8,489 bases of DNA from Alphaproteobacteria bacterium (GTDB lineage: Bacteria > Pseudomonadota > Alphaproteobacteria > Puniceispirillales > UBA1172), in assembly GCA_023259875.1 (NCBI GenBank), contig JALRFL010000055.1:1-8489 (forward strand). Direction: 5' to 3'. This document shows positions 6,496 through 8,489 of the stretch, piece after piece. A program made the position numbers and the translations under genes. Positions within the stretch are counted from its first letter, which is position 1. Every line of letters starts with the position of its first letter. The notes under the pieces are model-generated. The model was not told where the DNA came from. It ran no database searches and worked only from the letters and a program-made list of their open reading frames with translations.

Positions 6496-7662
6496 ATGAC
6501 CGCTACATCATCGCCTCATTATTCCGCTGATAATATGATCCCCTTTATTGATCTTGGGGCACAACAAGCACAGATACGGCCAAAGATTGATGAAGCCCTG
6601 CAAAAGGTGCTCAACCATGGTCAATATATTATGGGGCCTGAGATTGCTGAACTAGAAACCCAGCTAGCCCAATTCACCAACACCCGCCATGCGATCAGCA
6701 CCTCAAGCGGCACAGATGCCCTGTTGCTTTGCCTGATGGCGCTTGGTCTCAACCCAGGTGATGGCGTGATTGTTCCAAGTTTCAGTTTTGCCGCTAGCGC
6801 CGAGGTCATGCCGTGTCTAGGTGCAGTTCCCATTTTTGCTGAAGTGGATCATGAAACCTTTACCCTTGATCCCCATAAGCTAGAGGACGCGATGGCGGCA
6901 GCGAAAACCGCAGGGGTTCGTGTGGTTGGTGTTATCGCCGTTGGGCTATTTGGACAGGCGGCGGATATGGCGACGATCACTGATTTTGCAGATAGCCATG
7001 GGCTATGGGTTCTTGATGATGCCGCCCAATCCTTAGGGGCACAGCGCGATGGTAAGGTGGCAGGGCAGATGGCAAAAATGACCGCCACCAGTTTTTTCCC
7101 TGCGAAACCTCTTGGCTGCTATGGTGATGGTGGCGCAGTTTTCACAGATGACGATGAATTAGCTGACATCACCAAATCTGCCAGAGTGCATGGCATGGGC
7201 AAAAACCGTTATCAATATGATCGGATTGGCATGACCGCACGGATGGATACGGTGCAAGCGGCGGTATTGCTTGAAAAATTAGCGATATTTCCAGATGAGC
7301 TTCAGCGCAGACAGAGCCTAGCAGATCGGTATCACAATGGGCTATCAGGGCTTGTGACGCCGCAAAAATTAACAAATGGCGCCACCTCTAGCTGGGCGCA
7401 ATATTGCGTGCTTCTGCCCAATGGCGCTGATCGCAACGCCATACAAGCGGCACTTAAAGAAAAAGGGATTCCGACGGTGATTTATTACACCCAAGGCATT
7501 CACCAGCATCCGCCTTACGCCGCGTATCCGATTGAAACCGGCGGCCTTAAAGTCACCGCCGAGCTTTGTGAGCGCATTTTGGCCTTGCCGTTTCATGCGT
7601 GGCTAGATGACGCCACCCAAGATTATATCATCACTGGCGTGCAAGCCGCGCTTAGCGCATAA
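6496..7662 (+). CDS. DegT/DnrJ/EryC1/StrS PLP-dependent sugar aminotransferase, WbpE/WlbC-like
   Basis: These fold-type I enzymes transfer an amino group from glutamate to a keto nucleotide sugar. The 388-aa protein shows IPFIDLGAQQAQIRP (15-29), the phosphate-binding SSGTDAL (70-76), DDAAQ (174-178) with the PLP-ring Asp175 and Gln178, and the Schiff-base lysine Lys204 in SFFPAKPLGCYGDGGA. The context FFPAKPLGCYGDGGA is typical of the WbpE/WlbC group rather than of ArnB or PseC. Near the C-terminus YYTQGIHQHPPY replaces the commoner YYPxPLHxQPxY, so one substrate-loop proline is Thr. AAGGAAA at 6484-6490 supports the start at 6496; Met14 (6535) is a possible but Shine-Dalgarno-less alternative nearer the usual family start. 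With the upstream oxidoreductase it would form a 3-amino sugar nucleotide. No acetyltransferase or epimerase gene is in view, so the pathway is incomplete here. Confidence 0.8.
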   Translation: MTATSSPHYSADNMIPFIDLGAQQAQIRPKIDEALQKVLNHGQYIMGPEIAELETQLAQFTNTRHAISTSSGTDALLLCLMALGLNPGDGVIVPSFSFAASAEVMPCLGAVPIFAEVDHETFTLDPHKLEDAMAAAKTAGVRVVGVIAVGLFGQAADMATITDFADSHGLWVLDDAAQSLGAQRDGKVAGQMAKMTATSFFPAKPLGCYGDGGAVFTDDDELADITKSARVHGMGKNRYQYDRIGMTARMDTVQAAVLLEKLAIFPDELQRRQSLADRYHNGLSGLVTPQKLTNGATSSWAQYCVLLPNGADRNAIQAALKEKGIPTVIYYTQGIHQHPPYAAYPIETGGLKVTAELCERILALPFHAWLDDATQDYIITGVQAALSA

Positions 7663-7725
7663 TCGCTATTGTTGCCGCGTTCTGGTGATCCCTCAACACG
7701 GCCATCAGGCATGACAAAACGCTCG

Positions 7726-7754
7726 CGCAAGCGGCGGATCATTTTTCGCTTGCG
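7726..7754. repeat. 8-bp inverted repeat before tRNA-Gly
   Basis: CGCAAGCG (7726-7733) and CGCTTGCG (7747-7754) are perfect complements separated by 13 bp; a flanking G-T wobble could extend the stem. No T-tract follows on either strand, so it is not a standard intrinsic terminator for the aminotransferase gene. It overlaps the suggested -35 of the tRNA promoter and a short minus-strand reading frame. Confidence 0.4.
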
Positions 7755-7777
7755 TCCATCCTGACTTGCATTATATT
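7750..7777 (+). promoter_or_regulatory. Candidate promoter of tRNA-Gly
   Basis: TTGCGT (7750-7755), a 16-bp spacer and TATATT (7772-7777) form a sigma-70-like pair. The predicted start near 7784 would leave a leader of about seven nucleotides before the mature tRNA, as is common for single tRNA genes. Consensus matching only. Confidence 0.35.
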
Positions 7778-7790
7778 GCAGGGCTCGGAT

Positions 7791-7865
7791 GCGGGTGTAG
7801 CTCAGGGGTAGAGCATTACCTTGCCAAGGTAAGGGTCGTGAGTTCGAATCTCATCACCCGCTCCA
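7791..7865 (+). tRNA. tRNA-Gly (anticodon GCC)
   Basis: All cloverleaf parts can be folded by eye: acceptor GCGGGTG pairing with CACCCGC, D-arm GCTC/GAGC around AGGGGTA, anticodon stem TTACC/GGTAA around loop TTGCCAA, a five-base variable loop GGGTC, and T-arm GTGAG/CTCAT (one G-T pair) around TTCGAAT. The discriminator base is T and the CCA end is encoded. The anticodon GCC reads GGC and GGU codons. The gene is 75 nt long, has no intron, and stands alone 128 bp after the aminotransferase gene. No obvious intrinsic terminator follows it. Confidence 0.96.
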
Positions 7866-7973
7866 TTAACCTCACCATATCTTGTGCTAACACATTGATT
7901 TGTATTCAATATCAATAGGTTACAGGTATCTGCGTCACTGTCAACCGGCACGATATGGACATCCGTTTGTAGA

Positions 7974-7997
7974 TCATTTCAGTGCTTGGCGAAATGA
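7974..7997. repeat. 7-bp inverted repeat after tRNA-Gly
   Basis: TCATTTC (7974-7980) and GAAATGA (7991-7997) are perfect complements separated by ten bases. There is no T-tract afterwards, so a terminator role for the tRNA transcript is unlikely to be rho-independent. It could be an operator or processing hairpin; chance occurrence in a region this size is quite possible. Confidence 0.35.
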
Positions 7998-8196
7998 CAC
8001 CCTTACATGCCGCATAAATATGCTCTCAATAGCTCTGTGGGATTCACTGATAGACACGAGCATTGCTTGAGTATTATTCAACCAGAGGGCTGACAGAGCT
8101 CTTTGTGGGCAGTGAGGTGTGGGTTGTATGGAAAGCTGTGCTTGCCGTTATCAGTATAGGGTAAGGCGGATGGCATGGTAGGTGATAATGTACTTA

Positions 8197-8248
8197 CTCT
8201 CTATAGGGCAGTTAACTGCCTTCACTTGCCTGTGTTAGGCAGAGAGAG
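8197..8248. repeat. Nested palindromes able to form alternative stem-loops
   Basis: A perfect 14-bp palindrome GGCAGTTAACTGCC occupies 8207-8220. It is followed by TGCCT-GTGTT-AGGCA (8227-8241). Flanking CTCTCT (8197-8202) can pair with AGAGAG (8243-8248), closing both hairpins into a three-way junction. Alternatively CTGCCT (8216-8221) pairs with AGGCAG (8237-8242), which excludes both hairpins. Such mutually exclusive pairings resemble attenuators, but the same bases could equally be clustered protein-binding half-sites. Confidence 0.45.
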
Positions 8249-8260
8249 CATAACGCCCTT

Positions 8261-8283
8261 TACTCCCTAGGGTGTAATATAAT
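8261..8283 (+). promoter_or_regulatory. CCCTAGGG palindrome next to a TATAAT box
   Basis: CCCTAGGG (8265-8272) is a perfect palindrome, extended to the 16-bp TACTCCCTAGGGTGTA with one mismatched pair. Five bases further right is TATAAT (8278-8283), a perfect -10 hexamer. The palindrome would sit in the -35/-10 spacer, a classic repressor position. No good -35 hexamer is present at the expected distance, so promoter activity is uncertain or activator dependent. Confidence 0.3.
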
Positions 8284-8377
8284 CTAGACCTAACCAGCTT
8301 ATTTTGCGCTTAATTGGAATTTGAACGTGAATTAATTAAATCATGCTGAGTTTTTATTTCTTTAGTCAACTCTTAGA

Positions 8378-8415
8378 AACACGTTATGAACACGTTATGA
8401 ACACGTTATGAACAC
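8378..8415. repeat. Three tandem 11-bp repeats plus partial fourth copy
   Basis: AACACGTTATG is repeated exactly at 8378-8388, 8389-8399 and 8400-8410, with AACAC of a fourth copy at 8411-8415. Each unit boundary creates GTTATGAAC, a near-palindrome, at 8383, 8394 and 8405. The related perfect dyad GTTAGTAAC follows at 8431-8439, and GAACAC/GTGTTC (8410-8415 and 8424-8429) is inverted around eight bases. The 11-bp period places every copy on one face of the helix, as in iterons or multi-site operators. Confidence 0.85.
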
Positions 8416-8444
8416 CATAGAATGTGTTCCGTTAGTAACATTTT

Positions 8445-8465
8445 ACCGTCATTTTCACGGTTTTT
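8445..8465 (+). terminator. Weak terminator-like hairpin
   Basis: ACCGT (8445-8449) and ACGGT (8457-8461) pair around a 7-nt loop, and the strand continues with five T residues (8461-8465). The stem is only 5 bp, so termination would be weak at best. It may instead be an operator just before a gene lying to the right of the window. Confidence 0.25.
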
Positions 8466-8489
8466 CGTCCATTTCAGACATCATGTTGA

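Larger units (their letters stand above)
7866..8489. other. Long non-coding, repeat-rich region downstream of tRNA-Gly
   Basis: These 624 bp contain no convincing gene: the longest plus-strand frame noticed (MPHKYAL..., starting near 8007) is about 28 codons, and minus-strand frames near the right end are shorter. Signatures of RNase P RNA, tmRNA and SRP RNA were looked for by eye and not found. The segment from about 8285 to 8375 is AT-rich. Symmetric and repeated elements are listed separately: an inverted repeat at 7974-7997, a GCATA-AA-TATGC dyad at 8012-8023, nested palindromes at 8197-8248, CCCTAGGG at 8265-8272 and 11-bp tandem repeats at 8378-8415. It could be a regulatory or origin-like region, a structured RNA locus, or the border of an integrated element next to the tRNA. 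Confidence 0.6.

Noticed and set aside
7791..7865. tRNA-Gly 3' end as a proven attachment site
   Set aside because: No repeat of the tRNA 3' end and no integrase are found in the window; kept only as a hypothesis.
8031..8100. AGCTCTGT/ACAGAGCT inverted repeat with a 54-base loop
   Set aside because: An 8-bp match at this distance is expected a few times by chance in a region this size; there is no other support.
7866..8489. RNase P RNA, tmRNA, SRP RNA or a CRISPR array
   Set aside because: The conserved cores of these RNAs are not visible, and the only tandem repeats are 11 bp without spacers, which does not fit CRISPR.

Overview
The window looks like a chromosomal segment of a Gram-negative alphaproteobacterium with intermediate G+C. 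The basis is an FtsK/UbiH-type hydroxylase neighbourhood, a CnoX-type thioredoxin/TPR gene followed by Lon-N-like, Trm112-like and DUF971 genes, a ProXp-ala-type deacylase, and a tRNA-Gly with encoded CCA. A marine SAR116-like lineage is plausible but is only an impression from gene order and composition. Most of the window is housekeeping sequence, densely packed and free of visible frameshifts or insertion sequences.

Layout. At the left edge is the 5' end of ftsK on the minus strand. Diverging from it across 72 bp is a two-gene plus-strand unit, a GmhB-type heptose bisphosphate phosphatase and a UbiH/Coq6-family FAD hydroxylase, joined by an ATGA overlap. Its 3' end overlaps a convergent minus-strand operon, read right to left: cnoX-like thioredoxin/TPR, Lon substrate-binding-domain protein, Trm112-like protein, DUF971 protein. 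The last three genes overlap or nearly touch. Upstream of cnoX lies a minus-strand prolyl-tRNA editing deacylase gene. Diverging from that is a plus-strand pair, a Gfo/Idh/MocA sugar-nucleotide oxidoreductase and a DegT/DnrJ/EryC1 PLP aminotransferase. This pair resembles the oxidation and transamination steps that make 3-amino-3-deoxy (UDP-GlcNAc3NAcA-like) sugars for surface polysaccharide. A tRNA-Gly(GCC) gene follows.

The right-hand 624 bp (7866-8489) contains no credible protein gene but is rich in symmetric elements: a perfect 14-bp palindrome nested in alternative stem-loops, a CCCTAGGG palindrome next to a TATAAT box, and three exact tandem copies of an 11-bp unit followed by a related palindrome. 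This is the least explained part of the window. It could be a regulatory region or origin-like site, an unannotated structured RNA, or the edge of an element inserted beside the tRNA. The sequence alone does not decide between these.

Functionally, gmhB and the oxidoreductase/aminotransferase pair point to envelope glycan synthesis. cnoX, the Lon-N-like protein and the deacylase point to protein quality control and translation fidelity. UbiH supports respiratory quinone synthesis and FtsK supports division. I found no clear undescribed multi-gene system. The best leads are the repeat-rich non-coding region and the isolated two-gene sugar cassette.
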